Origin: Amaranthus tricolor
Lineage: Eukaryota > Streptophyta > Magnoliopsida > Caryophyllales > Amaranthaceae
Assembly: GCF_026212465.1 (NCBI RefSeq)
Contig: NC_080050.1
Span: forward strand, 33,686,130-33,750,129
Length of the DNA: 64,000 bases
Reading direction: 5' to 3'
Both the position numbers and the translations under genes were made by a program. Below the pieces are notes generated by a model, which was not told the origin of the DNA, did no database searches, and was given only the letters and a program-made list of their open reading frames with translations. The first letter of the stretch is position 1. Each line of letters opens with the position of its first letter. Positions 15,301 to 26,607 of this stretch are shown here, piece after piece.

Positions 15301-18300
15301 TGACTATGATCTTCAATTCTAACCACTTCAACAGAATAATATATACCAAATAGTGTTGTATGCCATGTTTCGTGCAAAAAAAACAACTTTGAGCTACTTT
15401 ATGTGCAAAAGTGCATAAAACACTTAGAAACCCATAAAATCGCAACTTAACACGTAATTTCTAGAATATGACTATGATTTTAAATTCTAACCACTTCAAC
15501 ACAATAATATATAACAAATAGTGTTGTGTGCCACGTTTCGTGCAAAACAAACCAAGTTTGAGCTACTTTATGCGCGAAAGTGCCAAAAAAACGTAAAACC
15601 TCATAAAATCGCAACTTAACACTTTATTTCTAGCATATGACTATGATTTTCAATTCTAACCAGTTCAACCCAAGAATATATACCAAAGAGTGTTGTGTGC
15701 CAAGTTTCGTGCAAAACAAAGCAAGTTTGAGCTACTTTATGCGCAAAAGTGCCAAAAACACTTAAAAACCCATAAAATCGCAACTTAACACGTAATTTCT
15801 AGCACATGACTATGGTCTTCAAATCTAACCACTTCAACAGAATAATATATACCAAATAGTGTAGTATGCCAAGTTTCGGGCAAAAAAAACAACTTTGAGC
15901 TACTTTATGCGCAAAAGTGCAAAAAACACTTAAAAACCCACAAGATCGAAACTTAACACGTAATTTCTATCATATGACTATGATTTTCAATTCTAACCAC
16001 TTCAACACAATAATATATAACAAATAGTGTTGTGTGCCATGTTTCATGCAAAACAAACCAAGTTTGAGCTACTTTATGCGCGAAAGTGCCAAAAACACTT
16101 AAAACCTCATAAAATCGCAAGTTAACACTTAAGTTCTAGCATATGACTATGATTTTCAATTCTAACCAGTTCAACCCAAGAATATATACCAAAGAGTGTT
16201 GTGTGCCAAGTTTCGTGCAAAACAAAGCAAGTTTGAGCTACTTTATGCGCAAAAGTGCCAAAAACACTTAAAAACCCATAAAATCGCAACTTAACACGTA
16301 ATTTCTACCATATGACTATGATCTTCAATTCTAACCACTTCAACAGAATAATATATACCAAATAGTGTTGTATGCCAAGTTTCGTGCAAAAAAAACAACT
16401 TTGAGCTACTTTATGCGTAAAGTGCATAAAACACTTAGAAACCCATAAAATCGCAACTTAACACGTAATTTCTAGCATATGACTATGATTTTAAATTCTA
16501 ACCACTTCAACACAATAATATATAACAAATAGTGTTGTGTGCCAAGTTTCGTGCAAAACAAACCAAGTTTGAGCTACATTATGCGCGAAAGTGCCAAAAA
16601 CACTTAAAACCTTATAAAATCGCAACTTAACATGTAATATCTAACATATGACTATGATTTTCAATTCTAACCACTTCAACCCAAGAATATATAGCAAATA
16701 GTGTTGTATGCCAAATTTCGTGCAAAACAAACCAAGTTTGAGCTACTTTATGCCCGAAAGTGCCAAAAATACTTAAAAACCCATAAAATCGCAACTTAAC
16801 ACGTAATTTCTAGCACATGACTATGGTCTTCAAATCTAACCACTTCAACAGAATAATATATACCAAATAGTGTAGTATGCCAAGTTTCGGGCAAAAAAAA
16901 CAACTTTGAGCTACTTTATGCGCAAAAGTGCAAAAAACACTTAAAAACCCATAAGATCGAAACTTAACACGTAATTTCTATCATATGACTATGATTTTCA
17001 ATTCTAACCACTTCAACACAATAATATATAACAAATAGTGTTGTGTGCCATGTTTCGTGCAAAACAAACCAAGTTTGAACTACTTTATGCGCGAAAGTGC
17101 CAAAAACACTTAAAACCTCATAAAATCGCAACTTAGCACTTAAGTTCTAGCATATGACTATGACTTTCAATTTTAACCACTTCAACCCAAGAATATATAC
17201 CAAAGAGTGTTGTGTGCCAAGTTTCGTGCAAAACAAAGCAAGTTTGAGCTACTTTATAAGCAAAAGTGCCAAAAACACTTAAAAACCCATAAAATCGCAA
17301 CTTAACACGTAATTTCTAGCATATGACTATGATCTTCAATTCTAACCACTTCAACAGAATAATATATACCAAATAGTGTTGTATGCCAAGTTTCGTGCAA
17401 AAAAAAACAACTTTGAGCTACTTTATGCGTAAAGTGCATAAAACACTTAGAAACCCATAAAATCGCAACTTAACACGTAATTTCTAGCATATGACTATGA
17501 TTTTAAATTCTAACCACTTCAACACAATAATATATAACAAATAGTGTTGTGTGCCAAGTTTCGTGCAAAACAAACCAAGTTTGAGCTACATTATGCGCGA
17601 AAGTGCCAAAAACACTTACAACCTCATAAAATCGCAACTTAACATGTAATATCTAGCATATGACTATGATTTTCAATTCTAACCACTTCAACCCAAGAAT
17701 ATATAGCAAATAGTTTTCTGTGCCAAATTTCGTGCAAAACAAACCAAGTTTGAGCTACTTTATGCCCGAAAGTGCCAAAAACACTAAAAAACCCATAAAA
17801 TCGCAACTTAACACGTAATTTCTAGCATATGACTATGGTCTTCAATTCTAACCACTTCAACAGAATAATATATACCAAATAATGTAGTATGCCAAGTTTC
17901 GGGCAAAAAAAACAACTTTGAGCTACTTTATGCGCAAAAGTGCAAAAAACACTTAAAAACCCATAAGATCGAAACTTAACACGTAATTTCTAGCATATGA
18001 CTATGATTTTCAATTCTAACCACTTCAACACAATAATATATAACAAATAGTGTTGTGTGCCATGTTTCGTGCAAAACAAACCACGCTTGAGCTACTTTAT
18101 GCGCGAAAGTGCCAAAAACACTTAAAACCTCATAAAATCGCAACTTAACACTTAAGTTCTAGCATATGACTATGATTTTCAATTCTAACCACTTCAACCC
18201 ACGAATATATACCAAAGAGTGTTGTGTGCCATGTTTCGTGCAAAACAAAGCAAGTTTGAGCTACTTTATGCGCAAAAGTGCCAAAAACACTTAAAAACCC

Positions 18301-18540
18301 ATAAAATCGCAACTTAACACGTAATTTCTAGCATATGACTATGATCTTCAATTCTAACCACTTCAACAGAATAATATATACCAAATAGTGTTGTATGCCA
18401 TGTTTCGTGCAAAAAAAACAACTTTGAGCTACTTTATGTGCAAAAGTGCATAAAACACTTAGAAACCCATAAAATCGCAACTTAACACGTAATTTCTAGA
18501 ATATGACTATGATTTTAATTTCTAACCACTTCAACACAAT
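12371..18540. repeat. 6-monomer HOR (~1011 bp) inside a ~3037-bp duplication
   Basis: The shortened variant 'gcgtaaagtgcataaaac' marks one monomer per unit and is found at about 12371, 13381, 14392, 16417 and 17429. Spacings are 1010, 1011, 2025 and 1012 bp, that is 6 or 12 monomers. A longer period also holds: markers at 13381, 14392 and 15461 ('ctagaatatg') reappear at 16417, 17429 and 18496, an offset of 3035-3037 bp (18 monomers). The stretch from about 13.4 to 15.5 kb is therefore repeated at about 16.4 to 18.5 kb. Confidence 0.85.
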
Positions 18541-21500
18541 AATATAAAACAAATAGTGTTGTGTGCCAAGTTTCGTGCAAAACAAACCAAGTTTGAGCTA
18601 CTTTATGCGCGAAAGTGCCAAAAACACTTAAAACCTCATAAAATCACAACTTAACATGTAATATCTAGCATATGACTATGATTTACAATTCTAAGCACTT
18701 CAACCCAAGAATATATATCAAATAGTGTTGTGTGCCAAATTTCGTGCAAAACAAACCAAGTTTGAGCTACTTTATGCCCGAAAGTGCCAAAAACACTTAA
18801 AAACCCATAAAATCGCAACTTAACACGTAATTTCTAGCATATGAATATGATTTACAATTCTAACCACTTCAACACAATAATATATACCAAATAGTGTTGT
18901 GTGCCAAGTTTCGTGCAAAACAAACCAAGTTTGAGCTACTTTATGCGCAAAAGTGCCAAAAACACTTAAAAACCCATAAAATCGCAACTTAACACGTAAT
19001 TTCTAGCATATGACTATGATCATCAATTCTAACCACTTCAACAGAATAATATATACCAAATAGTGTTGTATGCCATGTTTCGTGCAAAAAAAACAACTTT
19101 GAGCTACTTTATGCGCAAAAGTGCATAAAACACTTAGAAACCCATAAAATCGCAACTTAACACGTAATTTCTAGCATATGACTATGATTTTAAATTCTAA
19201 CCACTTCAACACAATAATATATAACAAATAGTGTTGTGTGCCAAGTTTCGTGCAAAACAAACCAAGTTTGAGCTACTTTATGCGCGAAAGTGCCAAAAAC
19301 ACTTAAAACCTCATAAAATCACAACTTAACATGTAATATCTGGCATATGACTATGATTTAAAATTCTAAGCACTTCAACCCAAGAATATATAGCAAATAG
19401 TGTTGTGTGCCAAATTTCGTGCAAAACAAACCAAGTTTGAGCTACTTTATGCCCGAAAGTGCCAAAAACACTTAAAAACCCATAAAATCGCAACTTAACA
19501 CGTAATTTCTAGCATATGAATATGATTTACAATTCTAACCACTTCAACACAATAATATATACCAAATAGTGTTGTGTGCCAAGTTTCGTGCAAAACAAAC
19601 CATGTTTGAGCTACTTTATGCGCAAAAGTGCCAAAAACACTTAAAAACCCATAAAATCGCAACTTAACACGTAATTTCTAGCATATGACTATGATCATCA
19701 ATTCTAACCACTTCAATAGAATAATATATACCAAATAGTGTTGTATGCCATGTTTCGTGCAAAAAAAACAACTTTGAGCTACTTTATGCGCAAAAGTGCA
19801 TAAAACACTTAGAAACCCATAAAATCGCAACTTAACACGTAATTTCTAGCATATGACTATGATTTTAAATTCTAACCACTTCAACACAATAATATATAAC
19901 AAATAGTGTTGTGTGCCAAGTTTCGTGCAAAACAAACCAAGTTTGAGCTACTTTATGCGCGAAAGTGCCAAAAACACTTAAAACCTCATAAAATCACAAC
20001 TTAACATGTAATATCTGGCATATGACTATGATTTAAAATTCTAAGCACTTCAACCCAAGAATATATAGCAAATAGTGTTGTGTGCCAAATTTCGTGCAAA
20101 ACAAACCAAGTTTGAGCTACTTTATGCCCGAAAGTGCCAAAAACACTTAAAAACCCATAAAATCGCAACTTAACACGTAATTTCTAGCATATGAATATGA
20201 TTTACAATTCTAACCACTTCAACACAATAATATATACCAAATAGTGTTGTGTGCCAAGTTTCGTGCAAAACAAACCAAGTTTGAGCTACTTTATGCGCAA
20301 AAGTGCCAAAAACACTTAAAAACCCATAAAATCGCAACTTAACACGTAATTTCTAGCATATGACTATGATTTTCAATTCTAACCACTTCAACCCAAGAAT
20401 ATATAGCAAATAGTGTTCTGTGCCAAATTTCGTGCAAAACAAACCAAGTTTGAGCTACTTTATGCCCGAAAGTGCCAAAAAACACTTAAAAACCCTTAAA
20501 ATCGCAACTTAACACGTAATTTCTTGCATATGACTATGGTCTTCAATTCTAACCACTTCAACAGAATAATATATACCAAATAGTGTAGTATGCCAAGTTT
20601 CGGGCAAAAAATACAACTTTGAGCTACTTTTATGCGCAAAAGTGCAAAAAACACTTAAAAATCCATAAGATCGAAACTTAACACGTAATTTCTAGCATAT
20701 GACTATGATTTTCAATTCTAACCACTTCAACACAATAATATATAACAAATAGTGTTGTGTGCCATGTTTCGTGCAAAACAAACCAAGTTTGAGCTACTTT
20801 ATGCGCGAAAATGCCAAAAACACTTAAAACCTCATAAAATCGCAACTTAACACTTAATTTCTAGCATATGACTATGATTTTCAATTCTAACCAGTTCAAC
20901 CCAAGAATATATACCCAAGAGTGTTGTGTGCCAAGTTTCGTGCAAAACAAAGCAAGTTTGAGCTACTTTATGCGCAAAAGTGGCAAAAACACTTAAAAAC
21001 CCATAAAATCGCAACTTAACACGTAATTTCTAGCATATGACTATGATCTTCAATTCTAACCACTTCAACAGAATAATATATACCAAATAGTGTTGTATGC
21101 CATGTTTCGTGCAAAAAAAAACAACTTTGAGCTACTTTATGTGCAAAAGTGCATAAAACACTTAGAAACCCATAAAATCGCAACTTAACACGTAATTTCT
21201 AGCATATGACTATGATTTTCAATTCTAACCACTTCAACACAATAATATATAACAAATAGTGTTGTGTGCCATGTTTCGTGCAAAACAAACCAAGTTTGAG
21301 CTACTTTATGCGCGAAAGTGCCAAAAACACTTAAAACCTCATAAAATCACAACTTAACATGTAATATCTAGCATATGACTATGATTTACAATTCTAAGCA
21401 CTTCAACCCAAGAATATATAGCAAATAGTGTTGTGTGCCAAATTTCGTGCAAAACAAACCAAGTTTGAGCTACTTTACGCCCGAAAAGTGCCAAAAACAC

Positions 21501-22404
21501 TTAAAAACCCATAAAATCGCAACTTAACACGTAATTTCTAGCATATGAATATGATTTACAATTCTAACCACTTCAACACAATAATATATACCAAATAGTG
21601 TTGTGTGCCAAGTTTCGTGCAAAACAAACCAAGTTTGAGCTACTTTTATGCGCAAAAGTGCCAAAAACACTTAAAAACCCATAAAATCGCAACTTAACAT
21701 GTAATTTCTAGCATATGACTATGATCTTCAATTCTAACCACTTCAACAGAATAATATATACCAAATAGTGTTGTATGCCATGTTTCGTGCAAAAAAAACA
21801 ACTTTGAGCTACTTTATGCGCAAAAGTGCATAAAACACTTAGAAACCCATAAAATCGCAACTTAACACGTAATTTCTAGCATATGACTATGATTTTTAAT
21901 TCTAACCACTGCAACACAATAATATATAACAAATAGTGTTGTGTGCCAAGTTTCGTGCAAAACAAACCAAGTTTTAGCTACTTTATGCGCGAAAGTGCCA
22001 AAAACACTTAAAACCGCATAAAATCACAACTTAACATGTAATATCTAGCATATGACTATGATTTACAATTCTATGCACTTCAACCCAAGAATATATAGCA
22101 AATAGTGTTGTGTGCCAAATTTCGTGCAAAACAAACCAAGTTTGAGCTACTTTATGCCCGAAAGCGCCAAAAACACTTAAAAACCCATAAAATCGCAACT
22201 TAACACGTAATTTCTAGCATATGAATATGATTTACAATTCTAACCACTTCAACACAATAATATATACCAAATAGTGTTGTGTGCCAAGTTTCGTGCAAAA
22301 CAAACCAAGTTTGAGCTACTTTATGCGCAAAAGTGCTTAAAACACTTAAAAACCCATAAAATCGCAACTTAACACGTAATTTCTAGCATATGACTATGAT
22401 CTTC
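18541..22404. repeat. 4-monomer HOR, ~675 bp unit
   Basis: The variant 'atgaatatgatttacaatt' occurs at 18841, 19516, 20191, 21545 and 22221, giving 675, 675, 1354 and 676 bp. Each unit reads type B ('acagaataat'), type A with 'acacaataatatataac', type A with 'cccaagaatatatagc', then the 'atgaatatg' monomer. The 1354-bp step contains monomers of the previous regime (about 20360-21180, with 'gtagtatgcc'), as if a piece of the older pattern had been exchanged into the 4-mer block. Confidence 0.85.
22400..22404. repeat. Target-site duplication (left), tcttc
   Basis: The satellite reads 'gactatgatcttc' up to the element, and the same 5 bp 'tcttc' recurs at 33120-33124 after the right LTR. Removing one copy and the element restores a normal type B monomer. 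Five bp is the usual duplication length for Ty1/copia integrases. Confidence 0.93.
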
Positions 22405-22441
22405 TGAAAGTTAATAGAAGGTTCAATACTCTCTAGAGGGC

Positions 22442-22470
22442 GGGGGGGGGGGGGGGGGGGGGGGGGGGGG
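22442..22470. repeat. Poly-G run in 3' LTR
   Basis: An uninterrupted run of 29 G follows 'agagggc'. The equivalent run is 22 G in the right LTR (31642-31663) and 8 G in the element 2 LTR (58910-58917). The exact length is unreliable because such homopolymers are error-prone in sequencing. Confidence 0.9.
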
Positions 22471-23002
22471 AATAGAGAGTTTGGACTATTTAAAATTTTA
22501 TCTGGCAGCTTGTCTCAAGAGATTCAATTCGTAAACAATAACGTATGTGCGGAAAATAAACTTTAAAGTATAACACACGATATGTTAACGATGTTCGGTT
22601 CTAACCAACCTACTCCCCGCCTATGGGTGCTCTTTCAACCCGTAGGATTTCAACGCCTTTTATTAATCCGACTTTAATACAAACTAGAAGATCTCACTAT
22701 CTGCTCACACCACGTTCTTCCCCTTGAAGAACCGTATTACAAGTCCCTTTAATAAAAGCAAAATCCCAAATCTCACAATAGAGATTCACAAGTTGAACAC
22801 TTAGAAAAGTATTCTTGGTTAGGCGTATTAAACTTAATCGAACTCTTTTTAAACTCTTAAGCCTATTACAAATGTAAGAGTTAGATGAACTAAGAATTAC
22901 AACTCTTTAAACAATTAGAGAATTTCTAAATCTTAAGTCAAGAGAGAAAGTTGTAAGAAGACATGCATAGAGATGTATCCATAATTCTGAAATGAAGCCT
23001 TG

Positions 23003-23011
23003 TATTTATAG
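23003..23011 (-). promoter_or_regulatory. TATA box in 3' LTR (element 1)
   Basis: Minus-strand 'CTATAAATA' followed by 'CAAGGCTTC' is a textbook plant TATA box. It is conserved at the same place in the other two LTRs (32239 and 59471). From this LTR, transcription would run leftwards into the 4-mer satellite. Confidence 0.75.
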
Positions 23012-23885
23012 TGTTACGCCTCAACACATTTTGAAAAATAAGAAGGCTTCTTTCCGTTATTTTCTATTGACCTGGTCATTCTGCACCTATCTTCAAGCTC
23101 TTGAGGTTAACTTCAAACTGACGTGTACTGACAGCTAAAATAATTTCGTCATTGTGTGCTGTAATTTTTCTTTAATATCCAATGCTATGCTGCCACGTTA
23201 GTACTTATACAAGATAATGAAAACTAAGCACAAACCAGATATATCAACGTTTAACATAATCATTCAAATTAATTCTTATTTTTAGTATTAATTCAAATAG
23301 CCATTTCCTATTTTTAGTGTTAATTCAAATAGCATCTTATTAATAGGAAACTCTATAATTAGTATAACAACTAATTCAACATCAAATATAGCCGTGTACT
23401 ATAATTAACAAAACAAGTGTACCTTATACTATATTCAATCATCAAATTAATTTAAGCACATATTTAAATTCAAATTCAAATATAAAATACTTAATCGTTT
23501 AAGATAAAACGTGTAATAAAATACTCAAACTTAATTCCAAATAATATCAAAGTTAATTTTAATGAACCTTGACCTATTAAAATATTTCAAATATAATTTC
23601 AAGTAATATCAAAGTTAATCTTAATGAACCTTGACCTATTAAAATATTTCAAATATAATGACGAAACTAACCTGATTGTAAATGTAATTATCTTCAAGAC
23701 TTTGAACTTAAATATATATATATCACTTATCAAATGTACATTAAATATGATTTTAGACTTACTTAAACAACTAAATGTAATTACTTAATTTATTTGTTTA
23801 ATCAATATGTGTTTTGAATTATCATCACTTGAAAGAATTGAGTCATCAATTTCCCTTATCATTATTTAAGAGAGTTGAGTCTTCA

Positions 23886-23897
23886 ATCTCCCCCTTG
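23886..23897 (-). other. Polypurine tract (PPT) of element 1
   Basis: Directly inside the left LTR the minus strand reads 'CAAGGGGGAGAT' and then 'TGAAGACTC', the LTR start. This is the expected primer for plus-strand DNA synthesis and fixes the orientation. Further copies of the 'AAGGGGGAG' motif lie upstream in the transcript sense at about 24555, 26522 and 26596. Confidence 0.9.
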
Positions 23898-24670
23898 ATG
23901 AAAGTCAAAACCATATTTTCTAAATCATATTTCTAGGTTAATATGAATTAAAAACATGATAAGACTAATATATCTTTAAACAGAATATTTTCAAGACTTT
24001 ATCATCAATCAGAATGTTCTTCAAGATTTTGAAAACAGTTTCAAATCAGAACAATATTAAAACAGAATAGTATAATCCTATAAATCTTCATACTTCATAT
24101 CATCATAATCGAATAAGACTTCATGATTCATTATCTATGCACGCAAACAAATATCCAATCACAATACTTGCAAATATAATAATCAATATTGTAATGTAGC
24201 ATCATATCAATAATATAATCATCAATCGTTATGATTATGAACAATAATACAATCAATAATCAGCAATAAAACAGAAACATATTAAATTAGTATTTTCACA
24301 AATTTTCATATTTCCACAAAAATTTTCATATCTCCCCAAGCATGAACATATCTCCCAAATTCAATTAATAAAATCAAAGCAAATCATAGATCATATAAAT
24401 CATCCAGCAATTCAGAACATAATATATCAGCAATATATATCAGAACATCTACAAACTATACAAACTATGCAAAGCAACATGCAATAAGATATATGCAATA
24501 TGATAAGCAAATTAAGAGCAAATTAAGCACAGAAAATAATTTACATATATAAATCTCCCCCTTTTTGACTTTCATCAAAAACTAAACAAGGAGTAAAAAA
24601 TGTTGGGAATGTTAAAATACTGTTTGCCAAAAAAAAAAAAATTGTTCATCAACCATCATCAACTAAAAAA
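23898..24670 (-). other. Noncoding stretch between PPT and 3' ORF
   Basis: AT-rich, with no convincing ORF. It holds many short 'aatcatcaat'- and 'caaatcat'-like repeats and a second PPT-like tract ('ctcccccttttt' on +, 24555-24566) followed by 'gactttcatcaaaaa'. The same words, in inverted order, flank the true PPT ('ttgatgaaagtcaaaa'). It corresponds to 60425-61160 in element 2. Confidence 0.7.
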
Positions 24671-26053
24671 TTACTCCCTGGACCTTGTCTTCCTTTTCTT
24701 GGAAGGTTTTTGTTTACCAGGTGAAGTGGTTTCATCAACTGTTGGAGGAATGGTTTGGATTGGGGTGGTATCAACATCAATAGGAAACTTTATCTCCTTA
24801 TCTGCCTGCTCCTCTTCAGCTTCTTTCTCCTTTTCTCCTTCCTTCTCCTTTGCCTCCTCCATGACAACATCCTCTTGTGGTATAGCAGCATCACCCTCAG
24901 CAACATCTTCTTCAACTACCACATCTTCAACTACCATACCCTTCATTTCTTTCATAAATGTGTCTAACATAAAAGTGAGAGTAGACACTTTATCATGCAA
25001 TTCAAGTAGAGAAGATTTCATTTCACCAACCTCTAAGTCAAGAGACTGGAGTCGGGAAATAGTGGTGTGTTCTTTAATGTGAGGTTCAAGACGTGAAAGC
25101 CGCTTACCATGGATCTTTTTCAAATCCTCTTTGTCAGTTGAAAACAAATGTGAGTATAACTCATACTTGCCATGTATTTTAAAAATACCAAGAGGAGGGA
25201 GGATTTCACTTGACAAAGACAAAGGACCAGAGTAATCCACTTCCTCTGAATCAGAGAGCAGATTAAAATGATCAAAGATCAATGTCAATAGGTTGGCATA
25301 AGGAAGAGAACAATTGCGAGTATGAGAGCTGCAAAATCGGATTGTCGAGAAAATAATAGAAGCAAAATCAACATTCTTAAGAGAAGCAATTTTCCACATC
25401 AATATGAGATGGGCATCTGTGACTAATTCACATGAAGAGTTTTGAGAGAAGACAGTTCTAACAAGAATATAATGTAGTAATTTACCTCATAAATTCAAAG
25501 CATTGTGGGTCAATTGTTTAACAGAGGAGAAATCAGAATATGATTCAAGAATAAACATATCCTTAGCATTTTGTAAAGCCAAAATGTTAGGGGTTTTATC
25601 ATCAGCTTCATGCGAGAATTTTAACAAGTCATTCATTAGGGTTTTAGAGATGATATGCTCTTGTCCTTTGACAAAGCTTCTCAAAACTTGATTGCCATCA
25701 ACCACAGTAAATGACAAGTTTGAATAAAAGACTTTTACAAGAACCGGATAAGTAGAAGAACAAGGGATTAACAACATACCAGGAGTTGATTGAATGAAAG
25801 AAGAGATAATTTCAAGATCTTCAAATAAAAAGAAATTGTAATCAAGAATATCAACATATAAAAGTGAACGATTTCTGAAGATATCAATCCATCTCCCATA
25901 CGCTGTATGATTCTCAAACCATTGTTTAGGAATGTCTTCAGTGTTTAATGGTGAATGAATGATTGGGGTTATTGGTTCAGCCATTTTAGTTTTAGATGAT
26001 TCACCTTTTTCTAATTTTGAACCAGATTTATTCATTCTTCTTTTGGGTGCCAT
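24671..26053 (-). pseudogene. Sirevirus 3' ORF (ORF3), interrupted by one in-frame stop
   Basis: A single reading frame of about 461 codons lies between pol and the 3' LTR, broken by a TGA at 25487-25489; upstream (25490-26053) and downstream (to 24671) parts are in the same frame, and element 2 has a sense codon at that position. The N-terminus is basic and Ser/Lys-rich (starts MAPKRRMNKSGSK, a possible nuclear signal). A globular region follows with a '...VLVKVFYSNLSF' stretch. The second half has a helical, coiled-coil-like stretch, a run rich in Glu, and a basic end (KKRKTRSRE). I see no signal peptide or transmembrane segment, so although it sits where some Sireviruses have an 'env-like' ORF, an envelope role is not supported. 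From memory it resembles plant proteins labelled 'putative plant transposon protein'; this is unverified. Function unknown. Confidence 0.75.
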
Positions 26054-26607
26054 TTAAGGAGATTTTGAAGGCTTGAAAAGGAAGGTGAAAGAGACGGTTT
26101 GTAGAGCAAATCAGAAAGTGTAGTGGTGAGTGAATGAAAATGCGTTTCACTCTCTATTAAAAGAGTCCAGTACAATGCATTTGTACTTTCAATTAATTGA
26201 TTTGACAATACAAGGAATGCAAAAGGTGAGCAATTTGACCGGTTGTTCATTGATGTGAATAGGTGTTTGATTTGGAAATGCAATTAAGAGGTTAACTGGA
26301 TTTGAACCAAATTCATGAATAAGATCTTAATGCATAGTTGACGTCCATAAATAATTCAAACAAACAATTTTGTTTTAAAATAATTAAATATCCTTTATTG
26401 ATTAAAGGTATTTAATTATAAATCCCATTTTTATAGAACAAACAATTTTTAAGAAATTGAAATTAAATTTTCAATTCTCAAACTCATGCATAAACACATA
26501 CATAAACATGCAAATATAATGCTCCCCCTTAATACATACTTAGTATCAAGTAACAATTAACGTTTAATATTTAACCATTTTACTCTTTTTCATTACTCCC
26601 CCTTAAT
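26054..26607 (-). other. Spacer between pol and ORF3 in element 1
   Basis: About 550 bp, AT-rich. It contains two PPT-like tracts ('ctccccctt' on + at 26522-26530 and 26596-26604). Short ORFs here are not shared in form with element 2 (62550-63137), so I treat it as noncoding. Because ORF3 starts about 550 bp after the pol stop, simple stop-codon readthrough from pol would not produce it. Confidence 0.65.

Larger units (their letters stand above)
1..22404. repeat. Satellite array I, ~168-bp monomer
   Basis: Continuous head-to-tail tandem array. The anchor 'cttaacacgtaatttctag' recurs on the + strand at 132, 301, 470, 639 (variant), 801, 970 and 1138, giving steps of 168-169 bp with one 162-bp monomer. 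Two monomer types alternate irregularly: type A has 'acacaata' or 'cccaagaa', then 'gttgtgtgcc' and 'aaacaaaccaagtttgag'; type B has 'acagaataat', then 'gttgtatgcc' or 'gtagtatgcc' and an A-run followed by 'caactttgag'. Three successive higher-order patterns are annotated separately. The array ends inside a type B monomer where an LTR retrotransposon is inserted. Monomer size and HOR structure would suit a centromeric or pericentromeric satellite, but nothing here proves centromere function. Confidence 0.97.
22405..23885 (-). repeat. 3' LTR of element 1
   Basis: On the + strand it starts 'tgaaagttaatag' and ends 'gagttgagtcttca', giving TG...CA ends. It aligns over its length with the right LTR (31607-33119), with scattered substitutions. 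It lacks about 40 bp near 22515 that the right LTR (31713-31755) and the element 2 LTR retain, so this LTR has the deletion. Near its start it has a long G-run (22442-22470, preceded by GGGC). A 62-bp tandem duplication containing 'gaaccttgacctatt' lies at about 23545-23668. Confidence 0.95.

Noticed and set aside
1..22404. CRISPR-like array
   Set aside because: Repeats are contiguous with no unique spacers, and the monomer is ~168 bp; this is eukaryotic satellite DNA.
24600..25082. Plus-strand ORF of 160 codons, Ser/Thr-rich
   Set aside because: It is the antisense shadow of the Glu/Asp-rich tail of ORF3, and the matching plus-strand ORF in element 2 is different in extent.
24671..26053. 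ORF3 as an envelope gene
   Set aside because: Position fits the 'env-like' ORF of some Sireviruses, but there is no signal peptide, transmembrane segment or cysteine pattern to support it.
26032..26283. 83-codon ORF upstream of ORF3
   Set aside because: Not conserved as an ORF in element 2 (62550-62800) and has no recognisable domain.
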